Shown here in pieces: positions 10,216-21,362 of a stretch of DNA of 64,000 nucleotides. A model generated the notes under the pieces. The model was not told the DNA's origin, did not search any database, and saw nothing but the letters and a program-made list of their open reading frames with translations. The DNA is from Cladorrhinum sp. PSN259 (Eukaryota > Ascomycota > Sordariomycetes > Sordariales > Podosporaceae): positions 976,405 to 1,040,404 of the forward strand of contig MU867065.1 in the NCBI GenBank assembly GCA_033725935.1, in the 5' to 3' direction. Made by a program: the position numbers and the translations under genes. Numbering within the stretch: position 1 is the first letter of the stretch; every line of letters starts with the position of its first letter.

Positions 10216-11582
10216 GATCGGCAGTCGGGAGAAATATGTTATGAGGGAAGCAGTGGTGAAATTCCGACGGGATCTGGTATCCCTCATTAGCATGACTTGT
10301 CGAACTAAACAGAAATGTATGGATCACTACCTGCCTGGCTGCGGATCGAAAGGATTTGATTTAAAACCTGGACTTGTGGAATGCGAGAAAGAAGTTATTC
10401 CAAATAAGAGAACGCCACGGGCCGAAAGAGTGACGGACGCAGCTGAGCAAAAAGTATTGATAGTTATGACCCTCGTTGTGGTGAGAAATGAGGGCAATAG
10501 ATGACAGGAAGGAAGTCGCGGTACCGTGTAGAACTTGAAAGAGAAGATGCAGAGCAAGGGAAAAGTTGAGTAGTCTGAAAGTGGTTTTGGAGGCCCCGTT
10601 AGGGTTTGGATTTTAGATTTGTGGTTGTAAGCACCAGCCTTAGGCAGTAGTACTAGTAGGTTAGGAGAAGTGAAAATGATGTGGGAGATGGGATAAACGC
10701 GGTAAGAAAATAGTCTAGTGTTATGAGATACATAAGGAAGGAGGTAGCTTGGAAAAGGAAAATTCGCCCAACTTGGGAATAAATAAAAGTGTTAAGAATC
10801 CGAGTCAACCATGTGATCAGAATTATGTTGAAGGAATGAAGATGCATCAACAATCGTCTGATAATGCTGAAAATGCTGAAAATCGCCTAATCGTATTGCA
10901 AGATAACAAGCAGGGACGTGAACTTGAAATATATGAGTAAAAAAGATATGTGAATATGAAGGGTGGAAGGAACGACCGCGATACTGAAAGTTATGCAAGT
11001 TGTCTCGTAATTTGAAAGCTAGGAGTAACAAGAATACTCCGGTTTTATGAAAGGTAGATCAATGATGGATTTCATGATAAGAGCACAGATCTTGAGATGT
11101 CTAATTCTCTGACAGAAGGAATGGAGGGAAATAAATTCTAGATGACCCTATAATTCGTAAGATTTGAAATGAAACAAACCATTTTACCTAACATAGCTGT
11201 ACGATTAGTTTGTGAGAGCAGTAAGATAGCAAGTAGATAAGAAGTAAAATAAAACGCCGTCCATCTAATTTTTGTGAGAAACACGTGTATATATAAGCCT
11301 TGCGCTACATTTAATACCCGTCTGAACCTGCGAGAGAGTGTAGTTGACAACTTGAAGTGTAGAAGCCTACAAGACATTGAAACAAGTAAAAAGTGTAAGA
11401 ATCCTTGTTATGATGTGATCATGGGACGAAGAGCTTTGTAGGTATTCAGACAAGTAAATCTAGGCAGCAAAAGATTCTGTTCAACAAGTTCAATTCATCC
11501 ATCTATGTACATTGTTCTCCCAGCACTACAATAATGCACCTCTCAATTGCTCCCCCATCGATCAACAATAAACCCCTTGCAC
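10216..11582. other. AT-rich intergenic stretch
   Basis: From about 10600 to 11500 the sequence is AT-rich and has only short random frames. The first 150 bases are the presumed promoter of the minus-strand gene to the left, and the last part is 3' flank of the GH62 gene. No RNA gene or repeat is recognised. Confidence 0.5.
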
Positions 11583-12542
11583 TTACCGCTTCAAAGTCAA
11601 CAGCCCAGGCCTATAAGGCAGCCTTCCATAATCCCCACCAGAGCTCGGGGACCGACCCTGGTACAGCAACTGCAAATTGCACGGATCAATCGTCATGGTC
11701 TGGTCGGCGGTGACCCTCACAATCTCTCCGTGGCTGATGTCGTTCGTCCAAGTGGCGCCGCTGTTGGCCTTGCCAGCAAAGGGGTTCGACTCGCTCGCGG
11801 CCTGAGGAGTCCAGTTTCCGCCCAGGCTTGTGGCGGTGAAGGAGCGGAAGTATCGACCGTTGGAGCCGATGGCTTCTACAATCATCAGGTACTGCTTCGT
11901 GGGTCCCTGGACGGTGTACACCTGGACGGCCTCGAACAGGTTGTTGGTTGAGTCGCTTAGAACGGTGGTATATTGGGATCCGAAGCTTCCAGGGAAGTTG
12001 CCGATGGGCATGCTTGAGCGGTAGATCTTGCCGTTGTCGCCGCAGAAGAAGAGATACATGGTTGTGTCGTCGGCGATGAGGGCCTGGTCAATGGGTCCCG
12101 TTCCGGAATTTGTGATTGAGGCCGTAGACAGAGTCTGGGTGTTGGACCAGCCGTTTGCGTTGGTGGGGTCGGTGGAAGTCTTGTAGGAGAAGGCTGTACC
12201 CCCCCATTGGAAGGCAAGCACCCAGATGCTCTTCGGAGCGAAGTAAAAGAGGGAGGGAGCGACGGTGCCTTGGGTCATGCGGGTCTGGGCGGCGTCGTTG
12301 AGCTCGCTGAAGTTGCTGACGAGACCGAAGGCCATGGAGCCCCATGATGAGCCAGAGTCGTGGGTGGTGGCGTAGACCAGATGCTTGCCTTGGTATGGCA
12401 CGGTGGTGAAGTCTTTGAGGGAGACCCAGCCATTCTTGGGTTGGGCGAGGGCGCCTGAGGATGTCCAGCTGTATCTTGAGGGGAGGGAGCAGGTCTGCGC
12501 TGTGGCGAGGGCCGCCGCGGCCAGCAGGATCATGGACTTCAT
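11583..12542 (-). CDS. Secreted GH62 alpha-L-arabinofuranosidase
   Basis: Intronless, 319 residues. Residues 1-15 form a signal peptide (basic start, Leu/Ala core, cleavage near ALATAQ). The mature protein begins with the family's 'CSLPSRYSWTSSG' strand and is a single GH62 five-bladed propeller with no carbohydrate-binding module. Active-site candidates are the Asp in 'SLKDFTTV', the Asp in 'GPIDQALI' and the Glu in 'NLFEAVQVY', matching the family's base, pKa-tuning and acid residues. The C-terminus 'PYRPGLLTLKR' is the usual domain end. GH62 enzymes remove arabinose side chains from arabinoxylan outside the cell. The gene is divergent from the CE16 esterase 711 bp away, another hemicellulose side-chain enzyme. 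A TATA-like box lies about 80 bp upstream. Confidence 0.95.
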   Translation of the reverse strand: MKSMILLAAAALATAQTCSLPSRYSWTSSGALAQPKNGWVSLKDFTTVPYQGKHLVYATTHDSGSSWGSMAFGLVSNFSELNDAAQTRMTQGTVAPSLFYFAPKSIWVLAFQWGGTAFSYKTSTDPTNANGWSNTQTLSTASITNSGTGPIDQALIADDTTMYLFFCGDNGKIYRSSMPIGNFPGSFGSQYTTVLSDSTNNLFEAVQVYTVQGPTKQYLMIVEAIGSNGRYFRSFTATSLGGNWTPQAASESNPFAGKANSGATWTNDISHGEIVRVTADQTMTIDPCNLQLLYQGRSPSSGGDYGRLPYRPGLLTLKR

Positions 12543-13253
12543 CTTGGCTATCTCTTAACCTCGGGAATATGATGGGCACTTTCTGTCTACCGAGTCTCGC
12601 TTCTCAATGACATCTCCTTGTTTTATAGTATTTCTTTGATCATTTACACGGCTACAGACCTTCAACTCAATCAACTTGCCGGCGACTATTGACAAGGATC
12701 TTCCACCAATATCTGCTCAGTTAATGGAAAATCAACAAAAGAAGCTTTTGGTGATAGCCTTGTTCTCGATCCTCATGCTGGCAAAACAAGACTTCCACCA
12801 ATCGACGAGCGGACCGGTAGTAGTCGCTTAGAACTTATACCTCCGTTGTGTAATGGGTTAAGGGGGCTCCACATCATCCCGAATTGGTACCTGCGGCGAT
12901 GGGCAAAATGTAACCTCAATAAAAAACATGGCCCATAATTGGGGCGCATCTCGAGTTAGCCGACTCAAATACCCGGTCCGGCGTCTTGGTATGTCTCGTA
13001 GCAACCTCTATATGCTTCCATGTTTCCCCCATAAGACAGGTTACTGGAGCGCTTCTGCCAGCAGTGCCGGCGCATATCATGATTCTGGGGAGCGTCATGC
13101 GGGGCTGGTCACTGGGTCTGGGGTATTAACCCGGGACGAGGATTTACATGTACATTCCGCGTCTTCTAGAGGATCGGAATTTCCAGCTTTTCTCCAGAAA
13201 ATTCCTCGCCATCGGTCTCTCTTTTCGGCAGTTTCTCACAGAGTTGGCCCACG
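12543..13253. promoter_or_regulatory. Shared intergenic promoter between GH62 and CE16 genes
   Basis: 711 bp separate the two divergent start codons. A TATAAAA element on the minus strand (12627-12621) suits the GH62 gene. One GGCTAA hexamer, the core recognised by XlnR/XYR1 xylanase regulators, lies on the minus strand at 12961-12956. CreA-like SYGGRG matches (CTGGGG) occur near 13085 and 13117. Such short motifs arise often by chance, so control by these regulators is inference from motif plus gene content. Confidence 0.4.
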
Positions 13254-14213
13254 ATGTTGTCACTCACCAAATCCCTCGCCCTTGCGAGTCTTGCTCTTTG
13301 GTGTCCAACACTCGCTCAGTCATCGCAAGGGACTAAACATCTCTTCATCTTTGGCGACTCTTACACAGCAACCGGCTTCTCCAGCACCGGTGCTCTCCCT
13401 TCCACTTCCAACCCGATCGGAAACCCTGCCCTTCCGGGCTCCGGCTTCTCCGGCGGTGCCTCCTGGCCGGTCTACCTTGTCACGACGCTCAACACCTCGT
13501 CCACCTTCCTTTACAACTTTGCTGTGGGCGGAGCAACTGTTGACACCGCGCTGGTTGAGCCGCCCGGACAGGGCATCCCAAGTTTCGTAGAGCAAGCCAC
13601 GCAGTGGGATACGAGAATTAAAACACGGGCGCAGGGATGGAATGGACAAAACACCCTCGCGGGTGCCTTCTTCGGTATCAATGACATATTGCAAAAATAC
13701 TGGAAGGGGCAAGATGCACCCCTGGCCGCCATGGTCGAACGTTACTTTGGACAGTTTGAGAAGTTGTATGCTGGAGGCGTGAGGAATTTTTTCATCATCG
13801 CTGTGCCGCGTAAGTTATTTTTACTTTGTCAACTGCAGAATCCTGTCGGAACAGTTATTTGCTTTGATACTGACTGAAAATCAGCCCTTGAAAAAGTGCC
13901 CCAGATTGCTAGTCAATCGGCATCCGGGCGGCAGAGGGTCACGAACAGCGTCAAGAGCTTCAACTCACAGCTCGCAGCGAGACTGGAGGTCTTCAAGCAG
14001 AGCAAGGGGGATGTTCAAGCCGCTGTTATAGATAGTGCTGGAGCCATCGAAACGGCCATGGCCAACCCGAAAGCCTATGGTGCCCCTGACGCCACATGCC
14101 AGAACAAAAACGGGAAAAGCTGCTTGTGGTGGGATGCTTTGCATCCTGGAACAGCCATTCATAAGTTGCTGGCTGGTGATGTTGCAAAAGCTTTCAAGGG
14201 GACATTTTTCTAG
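13254..14213 (+). CDS. Secreted CE16 SGNH-type acetylesterase
   Basis: Two exons, 13254-13809 and 13885-14213, with a 75-nt intron (GTAAGT donor, TCAG acceptor, phase 1), give 294 residues. Residues 1-21 are a signal peptide. Block I of SGNH hydrolases is 'FIFGDSY' with nucleophile Ser36. Block II Gly is in 'NFAVGGATVD', block III is 'GINDI', and block V is 'WDALHPG' with the catalytic Asp and His. Length and layout fit carbohydrate esterase family 16, which removes acetyl groups from xylo-oligosaccharides. The intron join reads 'VPPLEKVPQ', the usual Pro-rich link. Divergence from the GH62 gene suggests joint expression on hemicellulose. Confidence 0.92.
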
Positions 14214-15931
14214 GTTTGTAAGCAGTGCCGGGCTTTCTTCTTTTGAGGTTGTACCGTGACAATTCTCAGTCGAAGTGGCTTTAAGCAGGGAACTAAAGGA
14301 TTCTATGTACATACTTCTGATCCTGAAGCCAAATGAGCTCAGTCAATGGTTCAACCATTATTTTACTTCAGGTGACGCACATAAAGTTGCATAATATTCT
14401 GGTTATTGTGAGCATATTTTATCAAACCTTCCATGGCTTATGTAACTTGAAAGATTATAAAGATATTATCAAGCCGTTAAAAGCGGTTTCCCGCTCAGAA
14501 ACAAAATTTGAACAACCTATATCTTTAGGAATATACGAACATGAGTATTGAGGAATCCCTAGCTCCATCGCGTTTCAACTGCAGTACTTCAAGTTTCAGT
14601 AGCATTGAGACAAACACTTATCCGCCACTCAAACTCCCAATGCCATGGCGAACTACGACAATAATTCCCCCAGCAATCACCCACCAATCCCTGCGAGGTC
14701 TACATATCTGGAGCGACCAACAAGTTATAGTATAATCAAGCACTCTAAAGCTACAACTGTTCCCAAGTCATGGTTTTACTGCTGTCAGAGTGACTCATCA
14801 TGGGATGCCACTTCAATCACAACCACGAGTTGCCGAGTTGGTCATGGCAATCCCTCAATTTTGGTTTCTCTGGCACGACAAAAGGACTCATCCGCACGAA
14901 TCACATAGCATTTTCGATAGGCAAGCTATGTAACTCACGATATGCATAAGTTACTCAACACTCTCGGCTAGCAGACGTAGGAAACAGGCAAGGAATAAAT
15001 AATGTATATGTTTTAGATTTCTGATATTGCAGCCTTAGTCGTTTCCACGCATGCATTATCTCAGGCATATACGCCTCGCAGATTGAATACTAATAATCTT
15101 GAGCTTGATCGCTCGAGTCGTCAAGCAGACCTTTCTTAGCGGCAATAAGACGACGCATCTTTATTCTGGCCGTCATTGCTTCGAGAACGTACGTGCGACA
15201 AGTATGATGATAGACAGCTGTCTCAAGTACGGGTGATCAAAGAAGTTGTGGATCGGCACGGGGTAAAGTAATTCTAGTTAGTATCGCTGCTGATTTCCCC
15301 GAACTGGGCTTTGTAACGAAGCACGTAGTCTCCGTCATCTGCGCCTGACTTTATTTTTCGCCTTGGCTATTTTGATTATGAAAACGAGAGGCTTATCTAG
15401 GGCTTGGTGGTCATCTTAATCTAGGCGTGGCCTACAAGCAAGCGCTCTGGTTGGCCATACAAAAGATCTTTAAATGCCCTCCCATGTAAGCCGGTCAGCA
15501 CTTTAAAGATGGCGACATCTGAAGCACTGCCTGTGGCCTGGCCCTGCCTTCCATCTGCGGATGCCCTCCCGCGTGGCCCAGCTGTGGAAGTCTTAGCCAT
15601 AAGCACAGCTAGCCAACCACAATCCAGAAACTCGGCCATCTTTTAGGGCACCCTAGTCGGGCTAACATGATGGTTAACTCAAATATAACGGTTAACAGAC
15701 AGGTAAATGTTTGATATCAGCTACTATTTCTACCCTTAGTTAATGATTTGGCCAATGGTCATACTAGCTTAAAGGTCTGGTTTCTCGGGCTCTATTTTTT
15801 TGTTCTTTTCTTATTCTACCTACTACCGCCTCGATACTCAACTCAGTGCAACTCGAAAACTATACTACCACTTGCTACTCGGCGACGCAACAGTCTACAC
15901 TCCTAAGCGGCGACCTTGATAACCTTGGCAA
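14214..15931. other. Intergenic stretch without a supported gene
   Basis: 1.7 kb with only short frames. A minus-strand 45-codon frame ending near 15094 (VYHHTCRTYVLEAM... DDSSDQAQDY) has a protein-like look but no partner exon or recognised family, so it is not called. No tRNA, LTR or tandem repeat is seen. Confidence 0.45.
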
Positions 15932-16581
15932 TCACTGCAGGCTCTGTCTCGCGACCCTGTGAATCTCAACAATCGCTCCAGGCCTCTGCTTGTTGGCAGT
16001 GAGGTAGTCATCCTTGCCCAGCCTCACCCTCGTAGCACCGGCCTTAGACTCGAAGGTCGTAAATCCGTTCTCAAGACCGTCTATAAGGAATGCCCATTTG
16101 TCTGCGAAGAACTTGTACAAAGCGTCCTCTCCGGCCCGCTCGCGCAGGCGCGTGAGCCATGCGCCCTTGCATTCAGCACCCGGCTGGGGGTACACGAGTG
16201 TGTACTTGAGGCCCCTCTTGCACATCTCCTGGCGGACTGTGGGAACCTAGGTATTAGCTACAACTCAAAATAAGCAGAATAGGGTATACCAAGGGGAAAC
16301 ACACTTTCTAGGTGAGTAGACATCATGAGGATGACCTTCTTGTTGGCGGGACGGTACGCGTACGCGAGGATATCTTTGATGTAGGCCTCCACAAAGGTTT
16401 TGCTGTCCCGCTTGACCTTCGTCTTGGGGTCGACGGTGTAGCCGGCAGAGTCGAGGTCGACAATTTCGTATCCTTGGTAGGTTTTAAGCCCTGAAAATTT
16501 AGACTTGCCAATGCAGGCGAAGCCCGAGATGATAATTGCGGTTTGCTTCTTTGCAGATGTGCCGGTTTGCTTGGAAGCCAT
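15932..16581 (-). CDS. P-loop kinase-like protein resembling phage nucleotide kinases
   Basis: Two exons on the minus strand, 16581-16305 and 16236-15932, give 193 residues. The 68-nt intron has a GTGTGT donor and CACAG acceptor, phase 1. A second possible donor (GTATAC) keeps four more residues. A Walker A-like loop, 'GFACIGKSKF', follows a beta strand near the N-terminus. 'VDLDSAGY' supplies an Asp at the place where small kinases bind the acceptor. 'VILMMSTHLEIRQEM' resembles the strand and Ser-His-x-x-Val-Arg pattern I associate with phage-encoded adenylate-kinase-like proteins, followed by 'YTLVYPQPG'. I infer a small-molecule or nucleotide kinase fold, and the substrate is unknown. The resemblance to bacteriophage proteins raises transfer, but related copies may be common in fungi. 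The gene has a tandem repeat array 290 bp upstream. Confidence 0.75.
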
Positions 16582-17713
16582 TTTTGCAAATGTCGTTGAT
16601 TTGATTAAAGAAGTTGAAGTGTAGATTTCGATGGAAGTTGATCTGGCTGACCGGCAGACAATGAGCTTTGAAATGGTGGAAAAGAAGCTGGAATGTGTTG
16701 GAATGGAATGATGAATTGTTGTGAATATTCCGGTTTATTGAGGTGGTGTTGTCGACGTTAAAATACATTTGCCCGGAGCTCCTACTTCTTGCTGATTTCG
16801 AACCAACTTCAACTTCACGACGACTATGCTCCACCGCGCTCCCCAAGATCTCAGGGCGGCCATGGTCTACATCGCGGCTCATGGATTCTGTTTCATTAGC
16901 CTCATGGCGTTTCAACATCCTCTGGACGACTTTACGCTGTGGAGCACCTTTGGAATGGACTATACCTCGGGGTTAAGTCATCGCGGCCCAGGGATTCTGT
17001 TTCGTTGGCCTCATCACGTTTCAACATATTCCACAAAACCTTGTGCTACGTAGCATCTTTAGAGCAGACCACACCGTGACCTTGAGGCATCGTGGCCAAC
17101 ATGAATTCTGTTTCGTTGGCCTCATCACGTTTTAACATGCTCTGGAAGACTGCAAGCTGTGCAATTACTGTAGCTGCTTTAGAGCGTACATACTGCATCT
17201 CGGCGTTTAGGCATCGCGGCCAATGGATTTTGTTTCATTGGCCTCATCATGTTTCAACATCATCTGGAAGACTGCAGCTCATTTGGAGCAGTATGTAACT
17301 CCTTTAGAGCGTGCATACCACATCTTGGCGTTTAGGCATCCAGCGGGGGCCATAAATAGAGATGCAGTGGAGAGGTTGGCCGTTTTGAGGCCAAAATGCG
17401 CGGGTTTGCAGCGATCCTCTTGTTGGAGAAATGGCGCGCATAGCTACAGTAGATAACACGAGGATCTTTTGTTGGTGCCAAGTCAGCGGCGCGATGCGGC
17501 GGCGCCGCGGACGGACGGGAGGTGTGGTCCGCCCCAGCCCAGATTTCGACGGCTAGGGAGTTTCAGATGGGGGCGAGAAAAGTATTTGAATTAAACGAAT
17601 ACGCTTCACGCGTTGCGTATCTCAATGCGATGCTAACGCTTCGGAGAAAGCGCCATGTTCTCTGCGTTCATCAGTCCAGGCACATGCTCCTCACCGCTCA
17701 GATCCCAACAATC
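16582..17713. other. Intergenic stretch dominated by a tandem repeat
   Basis: Holds the promoter side of the P-loop gene and the four-unit repeat at 16871-17337. The remaining 380 bases contain no recognisable gene. Confidence 0.6.
16871..17337. repeat. Four-copy tandem repeat, units 109-125 bp
   Basis: Units start at 16871, 16980, 17089 and 17213, each opening with atcgcggc or atcgtggc. The best-conserved core is ttctgtttcgttggcctcat followed by cacgtttcaacat. The second half of each unit carries tttagagc and ends ggc before the next atcg. Units 1 and 2 are 109 bp, and units 3 and 4 are 124-125 bp with an extra stretch after gaagactgcagct. In the minus frame the core reads as an EANETES-like peptide in all four units, but stop codons in the spacer argue against a protein. 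Confidence 0.85.
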
Positions 17714-18145
17714 CTAGCCTTCATCGCTCTTGTATTGCTTTCGTGCAATGAGTGCCTTGACAAATAAGATGTCCCTGATCATCAACCACTCGCTTATTAG
17801 CCCAGGACAACTCGGCAACCGGCACGTGACCATCAGCCCTCCACTCTCCCTCAAGAAGACCGATCCGTCTTTCTGGCTTTGCCCTATGATCCAAGACCTA
17901 CGGTGGCTTCTATGTATCTTGTGAATTTCGATCGAGGAGTGCAAAGAAGTCCAGAATTTAAAGAGGTTGAATACCTTGTTTGAATAATCGACCTTGATGC
18001 CCAGATCTGGCAAGCCGAGAACGTTTAGCATGCCGTAGATGCGGTCGTGAGGAATCGAGCACTCTGAGAAAGATGCCATTGACAATGATCTCGGCTGTCG
18101 GCTCAAGAGGACCCTACGCCTAGAATATAGCCACACAAATTCCAA
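17714..18145 (-). pseudogene. HET-domain-like fragment
   Basis: A 143-codon frame includes 'CSIPHDRIYGMLNVLGLPDLGIKVDYSNKV'-type sequence. This resembles the segment after the HET domain, where a D-x-R-D-R-(I/V)-Y-x-(L/M)-L-G-L pattern is followed by '(I/V)xxDYS'. The HET signatures YxALSYxWG and the (I/L)WID-x-(I/L)C-I-N-Q motif are missing, and the surrounding sequence keeps no long frame. I read it as a remnant of a heterokaryon-incompatibility-type gene. The N-terminal 30 residues and last 50 are not recognisable. Confidence is low because only one motif supports it. Confidence 0.35.
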
Positions 18146-19667
18146 GGACTCTATTATTAGGGTGGCGTCGAACTCAGGGATGCGGAGCTAGGACGCCAGA
18201 GAAAGGGGTCTAGACCGCGCAAAGCAAGCAGGCCAAGATGAACTAGTGGCTCACTCACATACATCCCTAATAAAGTGCAGTGACTAACCTCGTCCTCATA
18301 ACTATAGATATCGCCCCCGTCACCCCACATACCTCGCTCAAGATTAGGGGTTGTGACCTCGCTCGTCATTATCCTGATTAGTTCCTTCGCCCCATCACGC
18401 TGAGAAAGTCCTGAATGTCTCGGGCCCGCCGGACTTGGTCCCGGCAGATATCCTATGTCCAGGGGATCTTCCTTATGGCCATGTCACATACAACGGGTGC
18501 TGGATGGTGATGAGGCGGATCTGCCGGTCAGCGACCTTGAGCGGTGTGTAATCCATTGTTGGGTGGTGAATATGCCGCGGAGATTGTGGTGCTAGAGCAA
18601 GACATATGATAAGTCAACAAGAAGGCAGAACTTGAAACATGCATACAGTCTCTGAGTCTCAGGAGGACGCCTGCTGCGGGGTCATCCGATGCGGCTGAGT
18701 CCAGGAGTCTTGGTAGTGGGAATACTAAAGCCAATCAAGGGCTGGGGGGCGTCCCGCGATCACCTACAGCAGGTCGACAGTTTTGGTGATGACCTCGATG
18801 GCTCCATGTTGATCATTGCCTGCTTTGAATGATGGGATCTCAGGTGCCTACCGCCCACGAATGGATTGTGAGCAGAAAGGGAAGCTGCACTTGCCTGACC
18901 AACGACGCCGAGGAGGACTCGGATGTACGGCATCTCGAAGAAAGGAAGGCACCACGATGAAATCGTCGGGACGGGCTCCACATGGCAGGGTTTGTGGACG
19001 TGTAACTGCTGTCCCGAGAGACAATGCCAAGCGAAGCCAAAGTCAATTCTAGTTCTAAACTCTGTCGAATTGCTCTCTGCAGATCTCTTATCAAGCACGC
19101 ACGCAACCAAAATGACGCTAAACCTGTGAACCTGCATGCGGGAATCCAAGATAAGAATGGACAATGTGTGCTAACGGCCGTTTATTGGACCGGGGGACAG
19201 GCACCGGCAGCGCGTCCGCCACTTGGCTAATCTTGCTCGTTCCAGGTTGCAAAACACTGCAAACACACCTGGTATCGGCGACCTCAAAAAAGAAACAAAG
19301 GGTCCCTCGGAAAGGTCAAAAACTGACAGGTCATCTTTTTTTGGGCAATTTTTGACAGCACCTTTTCGGCTTGGCTCTATCGCACACACGAAAATGGACG
19401 GGAATGGTCACCAACCAGAAACCCCGCCAGTGACGCTCCCGGGTATGCATCCACCCGTCCGCCAGCATTCGAATCCCTTAAAACACATTCGCTTTCCACA
19501 GTTGCACTGAACATATAATACCGGAGCCTCCTCCAACAAACTCCCTTTTTTTTCCCCTCCCGGTCTCAAAGGTGCTCTCGGGTTGCCGCTGTTACTAGAC
19601 AGCCACCTGCGCCCGAGCATCCAAGATATTATCATCCCCAAGGTCCAAGGTTTATTGGTACAAGATA
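18146..19667. other. Intergenic stretch, possible gene debris
   Basis: Overlapping minus-strand frames around 18850-19030 contain 'ARPDDFIVV' and, one frame away, 'FFEMPYIRVLLG'. Together these faintly recall the C-terminal GD-x-I-x-V...PY-x-LR strand pair of HET proteins. This is too weak to call. A C-rich leader (19400-19667) is presumably the 5' UTR and promoter of the bHLH gene. Confidence 0.35.
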
Positions 19668-20656
19668 ATGGATTGGGATAATTTGGATACTATTCCCGGC
19701 ACCAATAGCCAGGGTCTCGTGGATCACGGCGGCCCAACGGTGAGTTCGCAGCCTGTGCCACCACACCAACTAGAATTTGGTGGGCTGTTATCGCTGACGA
19801 GCACTCGACTTAGCAGACAGTGATGGGTCCGGCAGCTGGTGATGCGACGATGGCGCCAAGCATGGGGTTGATGTTCGATACCACCCCCTACTGCCTCCAA
19901 CCCCACGCCCCCTTTGGCCTCCTCACTCCGTCACCATACCCGCAGAACCTCACAGGCACTCCCGCTCTTGGAGTGTCAGGCGATTCGTATTTTCCCCCAA
20001 CAACCCCTCTGGGTCCTGGGCACTCTGGCTATTGGCTGGACCCTTCAGCCACGGATGCAACCCAACGCAGCCTCTTCCAATTCCAGCAGGAACTGCAACC
20101 TCCACCTGCTCTTGCCAGCAACCTTTCGCCCACCCTGACTGCGGGAGACTCTTCAACTGCATCCTGGACCCCTTCGCCGCCGCCCCATCTACTCCCACCA
20201 CCTCTCCGCTCCAAGAAGAGCGAACCTGCGTCGACGAATACTGCTATGGCCCGCACCAAACCCTGCAAGAAGCCCCCGAGCCCAACCAAGACCGCCAAAG
20301 CTCCGAATAAAAACAACTCCAAGAGACCCAAGGAGACAGGTCGTCCCAAAGGCCAGTTAAACCCCAGCAACTTTGACACCTTGGAAGAATACCAATCCGA
20401 GCTTCGACTTTGGCACAACCGCATCGGCAAAAAGTACCGAAACAAGCTAAACTCTCAGTTTGAGAGCCTTTATGCCGTCTTGAACCCGGAGGATGACGAC
20501 AAGGACCCTGTAGTGGTCCGCGGACGCACCATCAACAAGGCGAGGACCCTAGACATGGCCAGACAGCGCATCCTGGACCTGACCCACGAGAACAACACTA
20601 TGAGGGCTGAGATGGAGCAGATGATTAGATTGCTCAAGACTCAGAAGAATGGATAG
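19668..20656 (+). CDS. bHLH transcription factor
   Basis: Two exons: 19668-19739 (24 codons) and 19817-20656. The intron has a GTGAGT donor and TTAGCAG acceptor, phase 0. Acceptor 19813 would add one Gln. The protein is about 303 residues. The N-terminal two thirds are Pro/Ser/Thr-rich and probably disordered. A basic linker (KKPPSPTKTAKAPNKN) precedes the bHLH at about 220-290. Its basic region and helix 1 read 'HNRIGKKYRNKLNSQFESLY', with the Tyr before Arg that marks SREBP-like basic regions. It continues with an acidic loop, helix 2 (NKARTLDMARQRILDL) and a short coiled tail. Such proteins bind E-box or sterol-element DNA as dimers in the nucleus. No transmembrane segments are present, so it is not a membrane-bound SREBP. 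Target genes are unknown. Confidence 0.88.
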
Positions 20657-21362
20657 TGGAAAGATTGTGCTTTGTTTCTTTTAGACCCCGTGATGGAAGA
20701 AGCATGCTTGCTTGCAGATGCGGAAACACAAGAATTCCTTTTCTTTTTTTTTTCTTTTCCGTTATTTTTTACACCAGACACATACCGACATGACCCCAGG
20801 CAAAAGGATACAGACCAGGATGTTCAATTCACAATATCAGTACACAAGATTGGACTCAGCCTCTTTTACAAGCACTATTTATTCGATATATCAAAGTAAT
20901 ATCAAGATATTTCGGGAATCAGTGGTGTGGTCCTCATCGTGACAGCATTTCTTCTTGTTGAGGGAAAGCCAGAAAAGGCGGTAGAACCTGGCTGCAAGAT
21001 GGGATGACAATGCCGTCTTATCCTCTCTCTAGTTTTTCTGCCTGCTTTAAAATGTTGTCAGGTGGCAAAGGGCACCACCATCCACTGCTAACAGATGAAG
21101 GAATCGAGAAAGCGGATCCTTATCTCAGTTACTACGATATTGTTGGGATTTTCTTCGGCAACAGCAGCTCAATAGCCTTACCTTTCTGACGTGGACTCGA
21201 GTTGGGATTTTTCCTTCTTTCAGGCGACTATCCACCGATACCTGTAAGCAGCGGTATAAATCCTGTCTCCCTCCCTAACCTGGTCTATTGTGGCCATCAC
21301 TCACACACATTCCTAAACATCCTCCAGAAAATATCTCACTCCCAAACACCAACCATCTGAAA
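20657..21362. other. Intergenic, 3' UTR and promoter
   Basis: A T-rich tract near 20740-20770 follows the bHLH stop. The right end is the promoter of the secreted protein, with a TATA box listed separately. No gene is seen. Confidence 0.6.
21255..21260 (+). promoter_or_regulatory. TATA box of the small secreted protein gene
   Basis: TATAAA about 105 bp before the ATG, followed by a CT- and AC-rich leader, as in highly expressed fungal genes. Confidence 0.55.

Noticed and set aside
12928..13590. 220-codon plus-strand frame across the start of the CE16 gene
   Set aside because: Shadow frame. The CE16 frame has a signal peptide, SGNH motifs and a spliced second exon.
16237..16304. Alternative GTATAC donor in the P-loop gene
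   Set aside because: It keeps frame but inserts four residues (VFPL) into a strand-loop motif that related proteins keep short. The GTGTGT donor gives a better motif.
16871..17337. Tandem repeat as a coding repeat protein
   Set aside because: The shared peptide covers only about 15 residues per unit, the spacers contain stops and two unit lengths break phase.
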